Of a DNA stretch of 64,000 nucleotides, positions 54,524 to 63,520 are shown in pieces. The position numbers and the translations under genes were made by a program. The notes below the pieces were generated by a model. That model did not search any database. It was not told the DNA's origin and worked only from the letters and a program-made list of their open reading frames with translations. The DNA lies in the NCBI RefSeq assembly GCF_000152985.1, contig NZ_CH672395.1, forward strand, positions 3,631,823 to 3,695,822, given 5' to 3'. This stretch comes from Leeuwenhoekiella blandensis MED217. Lineage in GTDB: Bacteria > Bacteroidota > Bacteroidia > Flavobacteriales > Flavobacteriaceae. Within the stretch, counting starts at the first letter, position 1, and each line of letters opens with the position of its first letter.

Positions 54524-55861
54524 TTGGATATAGCAATTTGGCAGTGGATCTTGATCATCGCGTCTAGCGTGACGCTCTTTTTCCTTTCGCCTTTGGCAAA
54601 AACAACCGATGATTTTTTTAAAGCGACGCATCGCAAGAAGGCGCCCAATACCCTTATGCTTACCGGTAGTTTGATCATTTCTTGGATCTTTGCCAAGAGT
54701 ATTACCAATGCGGCCAATCTGGGATTGGAATTTGGCATTGTGGGTGGTGTTGCTTATGCCGCATACTATTTCTCGTTTATAATGGCGGGTATTATCATTT
54801 ATTCGCTGCGTACGCGTGGTGGCTTTACCAGTTTGCATCAGTTTCTTACCTCGCGCTTCGGTAAAAATGCAATGCGTGTGTTTTCCGTGTTGATCGCGAT
54901 ACGATTGTTTAATGAGGTTTGGAGCAATACGATGGTGATCGGTAGTTATTTTGGCGATATTGGCAGCACTCCATATTACGCCTCGATTATTGTTTTTACG
55001 CTGTTAACGCTTGCGTATTCGCTAAAAGGTGGCTTGAGCAGTTCGATCTTTACCGATGTTTTGCAGATGGGCCTTTTTGGGATCTTACTGTTTGTAATTT
55101 TAGGAAGTATTTATTCATCTACAAACTTTACAGTCACGGACACGCTTCAATCTGGAGTTTGGAGTTTTGATACCGGTTTAAATTTACTCTTTGCTGCGCT
55201 TATTCAAAGTTTGAGTTATCCGTTTCACGATCCTGTTTTGACAGACCGCGGCTTTTTAAGTTCGCCAAAAGTCACGCTTAGAAGTTTTCTTTGGGCAGGT
55301 ATTTTAGGAGCGATCTGTATAGTGCTTTTCAGCATTATTGGGGTTTATGCTAAAGCGATGGGAATGCAAGGCCAGGCGGCTGTAGAAGTAGGAAAAGCTT
55401 TTGGTAGCGTGATCTTGTTGATCATCAATTTTATAATGATCACTTCAGCAGCTTCGACTTTAGACTCTACGTTTTCATCTTTTTCTAAACTGGCAGCAGT
55501 AGATTTAAAACTAGGTGAAAGCATCAGTTTTGGTCGACTGGCAATGTGTGTACTTGTGGTTCTGGGAACGATCCCTATCTTTTTAGATGCTGAAATTTTA
55601 TCGGCAACAACCATTTCAGGAACAATGGTTATTGGCCTTACGCCTATATTCCTATTTTGGAAACTCCCCGCTCCCAAACTCAGTTTTTACCTGAGTGTTT
55701 TTTGCGGGATCGGTTTTGGGTTTTTACTGGTTTTTAAGCTTATTCCCGATTGGTGCGTTCTAACGGAAGGCCGTTATGCCGAGCTTTTATGGGCCAACAT
55801 TTGGGCGGCGGGATGTTGTTTAATTTTATATATGATACCGGCATGGATAAAACTGTGGTAG
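54524..55861 (+). CDS. Sodium:solute symporter of the arsenosugar locus
   Basis: 445 residues, about 12-13 membrane helices, SSS fold (TRGGFTSLHQFLTSRFG, YSLKGGLSSSIFTDVLQMG, ITSAASTLDSTFSSFSK). Only distantly like the galactose-type symporter at 33885. It begins with TTG 10 bases after SusD and overlaps the next gene by 19 bases, so it is part of the operon. It is likely the inner-membrane importer for what SusCD brings in. Confidence 0.85.
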   Translation: MDIAIWQWILIIASSVTLFFLSPLAKTTDDFFKATHRKKAPNTLMLTGSLIISWIFAKSITNAANLGLEFGIVGGVAYAAYYFSFIMAGIIIYSLRTRGGFTSLHQFLTSRFGKNAMRVFSVLIAIRLFNEVWSNTMVIGSYFGDIGSTPYYASIIVFTLLTLAYSLKGGLSSSIFTDVLQMGLFGILLFVILGSIYSSTNFTVTDTLQSGVWSFDTGLNLLFAALIQSLSYPFHDPVLTDRGFLSSPKVTLRSFLWAGILGAICIVLFSIIGVYAKAMGMQGQAAVEVGKAFGSVILLIINFIMITSAASTLDSTFSSFSKLAAVDLKLGESISFGRLAMCVLVVLGTIPIFLDAEILSATTISGTMVIGLTPIFLFWKLPAPKLSFYLSVFCGIGFGFLLVFKLIPDWCVLTEGRYAELLWANIWAAGCCLILYMIPAWIKLW

Positions 55862-56670
55862 ATCTGGGCAACCTTAACGGAAAGGTGCTTTTGTTTGGCG
55901 GAGTGTACAGCAATCTTCAAGCTTTAGAAGCGCTGAAGCATATTGCCGAAGCGAAACACATCGCACCACAAAATTGCCTGTGCACAGGGGATATTGTGGG
56001 GTATTGCGCACAACCCGAAGAAGTCGTACAACTTTTTAAAATTTGGGGAGCGCAAAGTATTTTAGGTAATGTAGAGATCCAATTGCGAGATGGCGCAGAA
56101 GATTGCGGCTGTGATTTTAGAAAAGGTTCGCGCTGTGATGGGTTTAGTCAAATGTGGTTTCCTTATGCACAAAGTAAACTCAGTAAAAGTTCGTTAGATT
56201 TTATTGCCACTCTACCTGACCATATACAATTCCGCTTTGCAGATAAAAAGTTCGTGATGGTTCACGGCGACTATTTTAATGTTTCAGAATTTGTTTACAA
56301 GTCGACCGAGTGGTCCCTTAAACAGAAAAACTTTGATGCAACCGGTGCCGATGCGATCATCGCCGGTCATTGCGGTTTACCCTTTAATCACAGTAAGAAT
56401 GAAAATCTCTGGCTCAATCCCGGAGTGATCGGAATGCCGGCAAATGATGGGAGTCCGCACGTGTGGTATGCGATCTTAGAAGAGCAGGATGGGCAATTTG
56501 AGTTTACGCATCACACGATGGATTACAATTACAAATTGGCCAACCAACATATGCAAACCGACTTTTTACCGCAGGAATACGCCCGAACCCTGATCACCGG
56601 AATTTGGGACAACACCGAAATTTTGCCGGCATACGAAAGCGGCTTGCAAGGTTTTGGCATTCAACTTTAA
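55843..56670 (+). CDS. Calcineurin-like phosphoesterase fold protein with altered metal site
   Basis: 275 residues from ATG 55843; the frame is open further upstream (to 55750), but that would lie inside the symporter gene. YfcE-like order of motifs, but the first, normally Asp-x-His-x-Asn, reads GGVYSN (19-24), and the last, normally GHTHxP, reads GHCGLP. GD (49-50), GNVE and HGD (141-143) remain. Seven-plus cysteines stand out, three in EDCGCDFRKGSRC (88, 90, 98). It may hydrolyse phosphate from a sugar or nucleoside, or bind metal or arsenic. Recurs in arsenosugar loci according to context. Confidence 0.75.
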   Translation: MDKTVVDLGNLNGKVLLFGGVYSNLQALEALKHIAEAKHIAPQNCLCTGDIVGYCAQPEEVVQLFKIWGAQSILGNVEIQLRDGAEDCGCDFRKGSRCDGFSQMWFPYAQSKLSKSSLDFIATLPDHIQFRFADKKFVMVHGDYFNVSEFVYKSTEWSLKQKNFDATGADAIIAGHCGLPFNHSKNENLWLNPGVIGMPANDGSPHVWYAILEEQDGQFEFTHHTMDYNYKLANQHMQTDFLPQEYARTLITGIWDNTEILPAYESGLQGFGIQL

Positions 56671-56696
56671 AGGTATTAATCTAAAAAAACGAAATT

Positions 56697-57665
56697 ATGA
56701 GCTATTTAGAAACCACCAAAAATGTATATCGTGACGCTGCACTCACTCCAGATATTGGACTTTGTTGCACCACAAATCCCATTTGGGAATTACCTGGATT
56801 GAAAATCCCTAAGATTATGCAAGAGATGAATTACGGCTGTGGAAGCACCGTAAATGCGCGTGATCTTACTAATGATCCAAGGGTTCTTTATGTAGGCGTA
56901 GGCGGGGGAATGGAGCTTTTACAATTTGCTTACTTCTCGCGCCAAAAAAGCGGCGTGGTAGGCGTTGATGTGGTGGATGAAATGCTCGAAGCTTCGCGTA
57001 AAAACTTTGAGGAAGCTGAAGAGTTGAATCCTTGGTTCAAGAGTGAGTTTGTAGATCTTAAAAAGGGAGACGCGCTTCACTTACCTGTGGAAGACAACAG
57101 CATCGATGTAGCAGCTCAAAATTGTCTCTTCAATATTTTTCAAGCCGAAGAATTGAAAAAAGCGATTGAAGAAATGTACCGTGTACTGAAACCTCACGGC
57201 AGACTCGTAATGAGCGATCCTACTTGTGAGCAGGAAATGAATGAAACGCTACGCAACGACGAGCGCCTACGTGCATTATGCCTAAGCGGAAGTTTACCCA
57301 TAAAAGAATATGTAAAAGCACTTACTGATGCCGGTTTTGGCACTATCGAAATCCGTGCGCGCAAGCCGTATCGCATTCTCGATCCTAAAAACTACCCGAC
57401 AGACGAACTCATCTACATCGAATCGATTGAGGTGGCAGCGATTAAAGATCCTATGCCCGAGGATGGTCCGTGTATCTTCACCGGAAAAGCTGCCATCTAT
57501 TACGGCGCAGAAGATTATTTTGATGATAAAAAAGGCCACGTTTTATTGAAAAACCAACCATTGGCCGTGTGCGATAAAACCGCCGGTGCGCTTGCTGCTT
57601 TGGATCGTGACGATATATTTATTAGTGAAAGCACTTTTCACTATGACGGTGGCGGATGCTGCTAA
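56697..57665 (+). CDS. arsM: Arsenosugar-type arsenite S-adenosylmethionine methyltransferase ArsM
   Basis: 322 residues. Class I methyltransferase with LYVGVGGGMELLQFA (64-78) and VVGVDVVDEML. Arsenic-binding cysteines of the family: Cys48 in NYGCGST, Cys143 in AQNCLFNIF and Cys195 region, plus the N-terminal Cys23-Cys24 pair; the C-terminus ends with Cys321-Cys322. It methylates As(III) to mono- and dimethyl forms, the substrate for ArsS. Last gene of the locus, followed by a strong terminator. Confidence 0.95.
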   Translation: MSYLETTKNVYRDAALTPDIGLCCTTNPIWELPGLKIPKIMQEMNYGCGSTVNARDLTNDPRVLYVGVGGGMELLQFAYFSRQKSGVVGVDVVDEMLEASRKNFEEAEELNPWFKSEFVDLKKGDALHLPVEDNSIDVAAQNCLFNIFQAEELKKAIEEMYRVLKPHGRLVMSDPTCEQEMNETLRNDERLRALCLSGSLPIKEYVKALTDAGFGTIEIRARKPYRILDPKNYPTDELIYIESIEVAAIKDPMPEDGPCIFTGKAAIYYGAEDYFDDKKGHVLLKNQPLAVCDKTAGALAALDRDDIFISESTFHYDGGGCC

Positions 57666-57693
57666 CCGCCGGCTTGCAGCCATAGATAAAAAT

Positions 57694-57724
57694 AAAAAGC
57701 CCCGCGATGCGGGGCTTTTTTAAA
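57694..57724. terminator. Terminator ending the arsenosugar locus
   Basis: AAAAAGCCCCGC-GAT-GCGGGGCTTTTTT: a 12-bp GC-rich stem with A/T flanks, effective on both strands; convergent lipoprotein gene on the other side. Confidence 0.92.
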
Positions 57725-57735
57725 TTCATTTATTT

Positions 57736-58230
57736 CTACAGATCAAAATCGAAAAAATAAGCCTTCTCTTGCTTAGAATCATACCAAAAATATTTGTTAT
57801 AATTTTTACCATTGGTCCAACTATACTTTTGCAGTTCTACAATACGTTGTTTATCCCACCAATGAAAATCGTGCTGGATATTGAAAGCATTATCTGAATT
57901 AGTAGTGTCTATTTCGAAGTTATGAACTTCAATTATTTTTTGTGCGGTTTCTTCGTTACAATTGAAAGAAAACATATAATCTGAATCGATTCCAATGACG
58001 TCGTCAAAACAATAAATATTCTTTACATCGTCACTCAACTTGACTTTTAAAAATTCTTTAAAGCGTCTTTTATTGGCTGGAGTATCACTCAATTCAGAAT
58101 TAAAAGTAGGAAACAACTCATCCAAAAATTGTTCTTTCTTTTGGCTAAGCTTATCACAGGATAAGTTGCAACTAATTAGAAAAAGGCAAAGAAGATATGT
58201 GAATAAGGATTTCATTGATTTTTTTATCAT
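57736..58230 (-). CDS. Hypothetical lipoprotein
   Basis: 164 residues with a signal peptide and lipobox (LFLISC, Cys21; a second Cys25 follows). The mature part is acidic and aromatic-rich (NKYFWYDSKQEKAYFFDFDL at the end) with no recognised domain. It follows era by three bases. Function unknown. Confidence 0.6.
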   Translation of the reverse strand: MIKKSMKSLFTYLLCLFLISCNLSCDKLSQKKEQFLDELFPTFNSELSDTPANKRRFKEFLKVKLSDDVKNIYCFDDVIGIDSDYMFSFNCNEETAQKIIEVHNFEIDTTNSDNAFNIQHDFHWWDKQRIVELQKYSWTNGKNYNKYFWYDSKQEKAYFFDFDL

Positions 58231-58233
58231 CCA

Positions 58234-59163
58234 TTACTTCCCATTGTATCCAAAGCGACGCAACTCGCGCTCGCTGCTGCGCCAGTCTTTGTTGACTTTT
58301 ACATAGAGTTCTAAATGCACTTGTTTGCCAAAGAAAATCTCGAGATCCTTTCGAGCTTCTACGCCTATGCGTTTTAGCGCCGCACCTTTATGACCGATGA
58401 TGATTCCCTTTTGACTATCGCGCTCCACCATAATGATGCTGCGCATTCTAATGATATTTTCTTCTTCAACAAACTCTTCGGTATCGATCTCTACAGAATA
58501 CGGAACTTCTTTTTTGTAATGCATCAAGATCTTCTCGCGAATGATCTCATTTACAAAAAAGCGCTCGGGTTTATCGGTCAACGCATCTTTTGGGTAAAAT
58601 GGTGGCGACACCGGTAAAGCATCAAGAATACGATCAAACACCTGACTTACACCAAAATCTTCCAAAGCTGAAATAGCAAAAATCTCTGCATTCGGAACCT
58701 TTTCTTGCCAATGCGTGCGGCTGGCTTCAAGCAGCTCTTCATTACCTTTATCGATCTTGTTGATGAGCAGCAACACCGGAATATCAGTATTGCGAATTTT
58801 ATTGAAGAAGTCTTCGTCTTTCAACTCTTTTTCGCCCAACTCAACCATATAGATCAACACATCGGCATCCTCAAAAGCCGACTTTACAAAGTCCATCATC
58901 GACGCTTGCAGCTCGTATGCGGGTTTTATAATTCCCGGAGTATCGCTAAAAATCGCCTGAAAATCATCACCATTCACGATACCTAAAATACGGTGGCGCG
59001 TAGTTTGCGCTTTTGAAGTTATGATCGAAAGGCGCTCGCCCACGATCGCATTCATCAAGGTAGATTTACCCACATTTGGGTTTCCGATGATGTTTACAAA
59101 ACCAGCTTTATGCGGTTTGTTTTCGGCTTCAGATTGCAATGGATTATTATTTTGAGCTTCCAA
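58234..59163 (-). CDS. era: GTPase Era
   Basis: Ribosome-assembly GTPase of 309 residues: G1 GNPNVGKST (27-35), G2 TTR, G3 DTPG, G4 NKID, and a C-terminal KH domain (GHKGAALKRIG) that binds 16S rRNA. The start is TTG 59163 with a 20-residue polar extension; no ATG is available before the G1 motif. Promoter box at 59193-59200. Confidence 0.95.
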   Translation of the reverse strand: MEAQNNNPLQSEAENKPHKAGFVNIIGNPNVGKSTLMNAIVGERLSIITSKAQTTRHRILGIVNGDDFQAIFSDTPGIIKPAYELQASMMDFVKSAFEDADVLIYMVELGEKELKDEDFFNKIRNTDIPVLLLINKIDKGNEELLEASRTHWQEKVPNAEIFAISALEDFGVSQVFDRILDALPVSPPFYPKDALTDKPERFFVNEIIREKILMHYKKEVPYSVEIDTEEFVEEENIIRMRSIIMVERDSQKGIIIGHKGAALKRIGVEARKDLEIFFGKQVHLELYVKVNKDWRSSERELRRFGYNGK

Positions 59164-59192
59164 GATTGAGGTATTTTTGAGGTTTTAAGCTG

Positions 59193-59200
59193 CAAAGATA
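59193..59200 (-). promoter_or_regulatory. -7 box of era
   Basis: TATCTTTG on the minus strand, 30 bases before the start; perfect TANNTTTG, no TTG at the normal distance. Confidence 0.4.
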
Positions 59201-59297
59201 CGGTTTAAAATCAGCGTTTGAGATTTTGTGAGGAAGGGAAAATGTGAGTATCCCGTAATCAGAGATTCAAGATTTTGAAATGGATGAAATTTGTGAG

Positions 59298-59317
59298 ATT
59301 TCCGCCTTTGCGGAAAT
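59298..59317. repeat. Short hairpin element in the era-GIN gap
   Basis: ATTTCCGC-CTTT-GCGGAAAT, perfect 8-bp stem with a GTGAG lead and ATGAC end. It has the look of the short palindromic repeats dispersed in many genomes, but only one copy is seen in this window and no T run follows. Confidence 0.4.
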
Positions 59318-59334
59318 GACTAAAGCGCTTCGCA

Positions 59335-60093
59335 CTACTCAAATATTAATCGACCGGTATAAGTCTCCTCAACCTCAACAATGGGCGGACGGTTGACTGA
59401 AATTAAATCACCCGTGCTTAAAACACTTCCGCGCAAGGACTGAATGGGATTTACGATCACTTTATTGGTTCCGCGGTGATAGATATTGGCATTTTGAATG
59501 GCAAAATTTTCACCTTCAAAACGAATATCGCCTTCAAGAAATTCAATAGTTGCTGTTTCGGCTGCACCGGAAATAAAGAAATTGCTGAGTCCGTTTGCCG
59601 TGATGTTGAGCGTATTCACATCAAGCTCCAACCTAAAATCACCGTCTTTATGATAAAAGTCTTCTTCTTCAACATCTTCGCTGGTCAGGGTTAACGAGTC
59701 AAAAGACAATACGCCATCGCTTTGCACTTCATATCCTGAAGCATTACGGATTTCGGTCAGCTCTGGAGTCGTTACATAAACTTTGCTGATGTTGTAGTCG
59801 CGCACGAGATTGCAGCCGTTGTCGTTAAACAGTGTAAGAACACCATCGGTAACGCTTACTTCGATATCATCGACCAGATTTTCACCTGTGGCAAGTACTA
59901 CTTTTTGCGTCTCTCCCTGTTTTACAATAAGCTGCAAACGCTCTTCAACAATGATCTTAGAAAATGCTTCTACCGGGATTTCGTGCTCGATGCGTTCCCC
60001 TTCTGCCTGAAAACAATTGAGTCCCTTTTCTGAGTTACAGGAGAGAAAAAAGATAAGGCTAAAAGATAGAAGCAGGTAATTTTTCACTGACAA
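59335..60093 (-). CDS. GIN-domain (DUF2807) lipoprotein
   Basis: 252 residues with lipobox (IFFLSC, Cys19). After it lies a DUF2807 right-handed beta-helix type domain (FSKIIVEERLQLIVKQGETQKVVLATGENL...), with regular hydrophobic/polar strands. Surface or periplasmic; related domains occur in head-like adhesin proteins, function unknown. TTG (60093) or GTG (60087) start; no ATG. Confidence 0.75.
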   Translation of the reverse strand: MSVKNYLLLSFSLIFFLSCNSEKGLNCFQAEGERIEHEIPVEAFSKIIVEERLQLIVKQGETQKVVLATGENLVDDIEVSVTDGVLTLFNDNGCNLVRDYNISKVYVTTPELTEIRNASGYEVQSDGVLSFDSLTLTSEDVEEEDFYHKDGDFRLELDVNTLNITANGLSNFFISGAAETATIEFLEGDIRFEGENFAIQNANIYHRGTNKVIVNPIQSLRGSVLSTGDLISVNRPPIVEVEETYTGRLIFE

Positions 60094-60173
60094 GAGTTTC
60101 TGTGGAATTATTATAATGCAATTTATAGTTTAAAATCTGGCTGATTCTAAATCAAGGAATTTTAATTTTGAAA

Positions 60174-60692
60174 TTAACGCTTTAATCCTATTATCGGAAA
60201 TGTAATCAAAACATCTACATTTTCTCCATTATGCTTACCCGGAATAATTCCTTTAAGTTTCTTAAGCGCCATTATTGCCGATAATTCAGCCTCGGGAGAA
60301 CCACCCTCAGCAACAATAAATACAAAATCTCCTTCAGAATCTATTTTACATCGAATATTAAGTTTGTATTTCCCTGGGATGGAAATGGTGCTATCATCAA
60401 AATATTTTGAAACCCCAGAAGCTAGAAATCTTGAAAAACAAATACGTTGCTCTTTTCTTGAGTCTTCTTTCAAACACCTTTTAGTTGCAGCACTATGATC
60501 TAAATCCTGATTTTTAACCGCTATGCTATTCTTCATTTCTTCAAGAATTGCTTCCAGATCAAAATTTTCGGACTCAAAGTCTTTAGCTTGAATAATCTTT
60601 GCTTCTTCCCCTTTTCCTATAGAAACGCTTTGAGACAATACATCAAAGAAAGGAATTAATAGAAGTATGGCGAAAATTGTCTTCCTGCACAC
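60174..60692 (-). CDS. Small exported protein with TonB-C-like end
   Basis: 172 residues from a GTG start, signal peptide ending DVLSQ (about 21). The C-terminal 70 residues (YKLNIRCKIDSEGDFVFIV ... IPGKHNGENVDVLITFPI) parallel the TonB-C end of the BlaR1-like protein at 62043, with the same PGK-x-GE-x-V pattern. It lacks a membrane helix, so it is not a full TonB. A -7 box TATGTTTG is at 60709-60716 on the minus strand. Confidence 0.6.
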   Translation of the reverse strand: MCRKTIFAILLLIPFFDVLSQSVSIGKGEEAKIIQAKDFESENFDLEAILEEMKNSIAVKNQDLDHSAATKRCLKEDSRKEQRICFSRFLASGVSKYFDDSTISIPGKYKLNIRCKIDSEGDFVFIVAEGGSPEAELSAIMALKKLKGIIPGKHNGENVDVLITFPIIGLKR

Positions 60693-60798
60693 AGTTGAAT
60701 AGTTTCATCAAACATAAACATCTCAATTACAAAAACCTACTAGTTTTTTGTAAGCAATTTCAAATACTATTGTTTTGTATACTCAGCATCGGCATTGC

Positions 60799-62019
60799 TT
60801 ATTCTTCCTCTTCGCCTTCAGCCATAAAGATCTCTTCATTAAGCTTATCTCGACGTTCTTGAGCAAGCCTTAAGACAGGGTCATATTTAGCATACTCGCC
60901 TTTCTCGTATTTTTTAATAAAGTCCTCGTAGAGTTTGAGCACCGCCCGGCGGTCTTCATAATAATTGTCTGCGATAATGGCTTTGGTATATTCTGCGTTT
61001 TTATTTTCGGGTTTCTCTTCTAAAGACCGGTTGACGTACTTCATGGCGTTTTTCCAGTCTTTCTTCATCTCATACGTACGCGCCAAAGTATAATACTCTT
61101 CATCAAGCGGAAGATCTTTATATAAAACGGCAAACAACCCGTGCGTTTCAGCCGATTTTAGATCGGCAGTATGATTGTACAATTTGGCAAGTGTCGCGTG
61201 GAGATACCAGTCTTCTGGAGAAAACTTTAAAGCTCCCAGATATTGTTCAACAGACTTCTCATATTTGCGCTTTTTATAATACAAATTCCCTAGTTTTTCT
61301 CTGATGAATTGGGTGTCTTGCCCAAGCGCGAGTAATTTCTCAAACCACTCGATGCCTTCTTCATTCCATCCTTTGTAATAATAACTTTGCGCAAGTGTGC
61401 TGATGATCTCAACATTGGTGGGATAACTTTCTAGAGCTTTAAACGCCAGTCTTTCAACTACGGGATAATCCTTCCGTTTTAGATACGAGGTAGCAACTTG
61501 AGCGAGTGCTTTTTGATGGGTACTGTCTAATGCCACAGCTTTTTCATAGTCTTCTAAAGGTTTATGCACTTTTGCTATTTTTTGCTTCAGAATACTATCA
61601 GGTTCTTTTATTGAAATTGTGCTGGGACGATTTTCATTAGCCCTTCCGCGCTGGTAATAAAAGTCTGGATTGGTTTGATAAACTGAAATTAAAGCTGAAA
61701 AAACACTATCTGCTTCTTTAAATTGACGTTTGGTGATAAGCAGTTTTCCATACTCATTCATCGCGATAACCTCATCTGTACTTGTTGCTGCCAATTTATA
61801 ATTGGTCAGCGCGTCATCCAGAGTTCCTTTTGCCTGATGGGCCCGTGCCAACTTTAAATAGACCTGCTCGTTTTTATTAGCAATTTGCTCATATTGCGCA
61901 ATGGCCTTGCTGTAGTTACCCACGGCATATAAACTATCTCCAATGGCCAAAGCCGAAACTTCTTGTGCTTCGGCCCGGCTGGCTAGTACTAAAAATAAAA
62001 ATAAATAAAAACTGCGCAT
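60799..62019 (-). CDS. Exported tetratricopeptide-repeat protein
   Basis: 406 residues, signal peptide ending SRAEAQ (about 19), then tandem TPR helices throughout (SKAIAQYEQIANKNEQVYLKLARAHQAKG; KSVEQYLGALKFSPEDWYLHATLAKLY). It likely serves as a protein-binding scaffold in the periplasm. It lies 23 bases after the BlaR1-like gene and is probably cotranscribed with it, so it may be a partner or target. Confidence 0.82.
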   Translation of the reverse strand: MRSFYLFLFLVLASRAEAQEVSALAIGDSLYAVGNYSKAIAQYEQIANKNEQVYLKLARAHQAKGTLDDALTNYKLAATSTDEVIAMNEYGKLLITKRQFKEADSVFSALISVYQTNPDFYYQRGRANENRPSTISIKEPDSILKQKIAKVHKPLEDYEKAVALDSTHQKALAQVATSYLKRKDYPVVERLAFKALESYPTNVEIISTLAQSYYYKGWNEEGIEWFEKLLALGQDTQFIREKLGNLYYKKRKYEKSVEQYLGALKFSPEDWYLHATLAKLYNHTADLKSAETHGLFAVLYKDLPLDEEYYTLARTYEMKKDWKNAMKYVNRSLEEKPENKNAEYTKAIIADNYYEDRRAVLKLYEDFIKKYEKGEYAKYDPVLRLAQERRDKLNEEIFMAEGEEEE

Positions 62020-62042
62020 GGAGCTGTTTTAGGGTTTTAAAT

Positions 62043-63518
62043 CTACTGTGTTTGAAAAATAATAGGCAATGAATACAGTACATTTACTGCCTCTCCACGC
62101 TGTTTGCCCGGAGTCATATTGGGCAAAGTACTTACGACACGTATAGCCTCCTCTTCTAATTTAGGATGAGGTCCTCGAGAAGCTACATCGGTAACTCGAC
62201 CATTTTTATCAATTTTAAAGCGCACATAAATCCTGTTGATACCCTTAAGTCCTAATTCTTTACCCAATTTGGTATTAAAACTTGTATTTACGTGTCGAGC
62301 AACTTGTTCAGACATGCATTTTTTACGCTCCTCATTGGTTTGCAGACTTTCACATCCCGGGAAAACCGGTACTTCATCTACAACGGCATAAGGAACATCA
62401 TTAAGTACTTTTTGACTTTGAGTTTCTACCACTTCAATGACCTCTATGCCTTCTCCCACAAGAGCCTCATCTAGCATAACATTATTAGGTTTTGATGGGG
62501 CTGGTGGAGGAGGTGGTAAAGCCTTTTGATTTGCCTTCTTAAAAAGATTACTTACAAGTTCACGTTCTTCTGTACTTATCTCTTCTTTAGCGTCCAAAGT
62601 TGCCTCCAGATCTGCTACTTGCTCTTCAAGGGTAAGTGCTGCTTTATTTTCGGCAAGGCCGTTGTCATCGGTACATCCTACGTAGGTTAGAATTCCCGCA
62701 ATGATGGGGATCAGGACTAAGTATTTGAGCCCGGCTCTTTGTTTACTTTGTTTTTGTAACATAACTATTCGTTTTTTGATTAATGAATGATTGAAAAATG
62801 TATTGATGAATGAAATATGTTGCGTACCAAAAGCAGTATTTAATAACTGATTGTAATAGGCTTTCATTTCGGTTTTGCGCATTGCCTGAGCATCTGCGAT
62901 AAATTCGTGTATTTCAGCTAGTTTATTTTGATAGATATACACCAACGGATTGAACCAAAACACCACACGCATCAACTCAAATAGCATCAAGTCGAGACCG
63001 TGCCAGTGTTTGAGATGCACCTCTTCGTGCGCCATAATGTGCGCTTTCGCTTCAGCATTGATATTTTCACCAATAAAAATGGTTCCCATAAACGTAAAAG
63101 CGGCATCGCTGTTGGGTATGGTGATCATCTTAGGCGTTGTATCATTTTTACGCTTAAACCTAAAGTAGCGCTGAATCTCCTGATATTTTCTGAACAGCAT
63201 TCCCGTGCTGAAAAACACGCCGGCTGCATAAAGTAATAGATAGATACTCCAGTCTGTTTCTTGTGGTACCGGTGCAGCTGCGACCTCACTTGCTTCGGCA
63301 GTTACCACCACTTCTGGTAAAAAGAATATGTTTTCGCGCAGCGGAATTTGATTCTGAAACAATTCAAATTGCATAAAGGGCAATAAAAAGGCCAATAGCG
63401 CTGTGCTTATCAAATAAATTCTATTGATATTGAAGAAGGTTTCTTTGCGAAACCAAAGCTGGTACACAGCTAAAAACAAGGCCTGAAAAACAATAACTTC
63501 GAGTATATATCTTACCAT
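62043..63518 (-). CDS. BlaR1-like M56 metallopeptidase with C-terminal TonB domain
   Basis: 491 residues. N-terminal membrane helices (about 1-50, 90-110), a cytoplasmic M56 peptidase loop with zinc motif His164-Glu-Glu-Val-His168 in AHEEVHLKHW, a further helix near 270, then a Pro-rich linker (KALPPPPPAPSKP) and a TonB-C domain at the end where BlaR1 has a penicillin sensor. As in BlaR1/MecR1, the peptidase probably inactivates the BlaI-type repressor encoded just upstream. The signal sensed may involve the cell envelope. Confidence 0.85.
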   Translation of the reverse strand: MVRYILEVIVFQALFLAVYQLWFRKETFFNINRIYLISTALLAFLLPFMQFELFQNQIPLRENIFFLPEVVVTAEASEVAAAPVPQETDWSIYLLLYAAGVFFSTGMLFRKYQEIQRYFRFKRKNDTTPKMITIPNSDAAFTFMGTIFIGENINAEAKAHIMAHEEVHLKHWHGLDLMLFELMRVVFWFNPLVYIYQNKLAEIHEFIADAQAMRKTEMKAYYNQLLNTAFGTQHISFINTFFNHSLIKKRIVMLQKQSKQRAGLKYLVLIPIIAGILTYVGCTDDNGLAENKAALTLEEQVADLEATLDAKEEISTEERELVSNLFKKANQKALPPPPPAPSKPNNVMLDEALVGEGIEVIEVVETQSQKVLNDVPYAVVDEVPVFPGCESLQTNEERKKCMSEQVARHVNTSFNTKLGKELGLKGINRIYVRFKIDKNGRVTDVASRGPHPKLEEEAIRVVSTLPNMTPGKQRGEAVNVLYSLPIIFQTQ

Positions 63519-63520
63519 AA

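Noticed and set aside
55750-55842. Longer N-terminus for the phosphoesterase-fold gene
   Set aside because: It overlaps the symporter gene by more than 100 bases; ATG 55843 gives a normal start.
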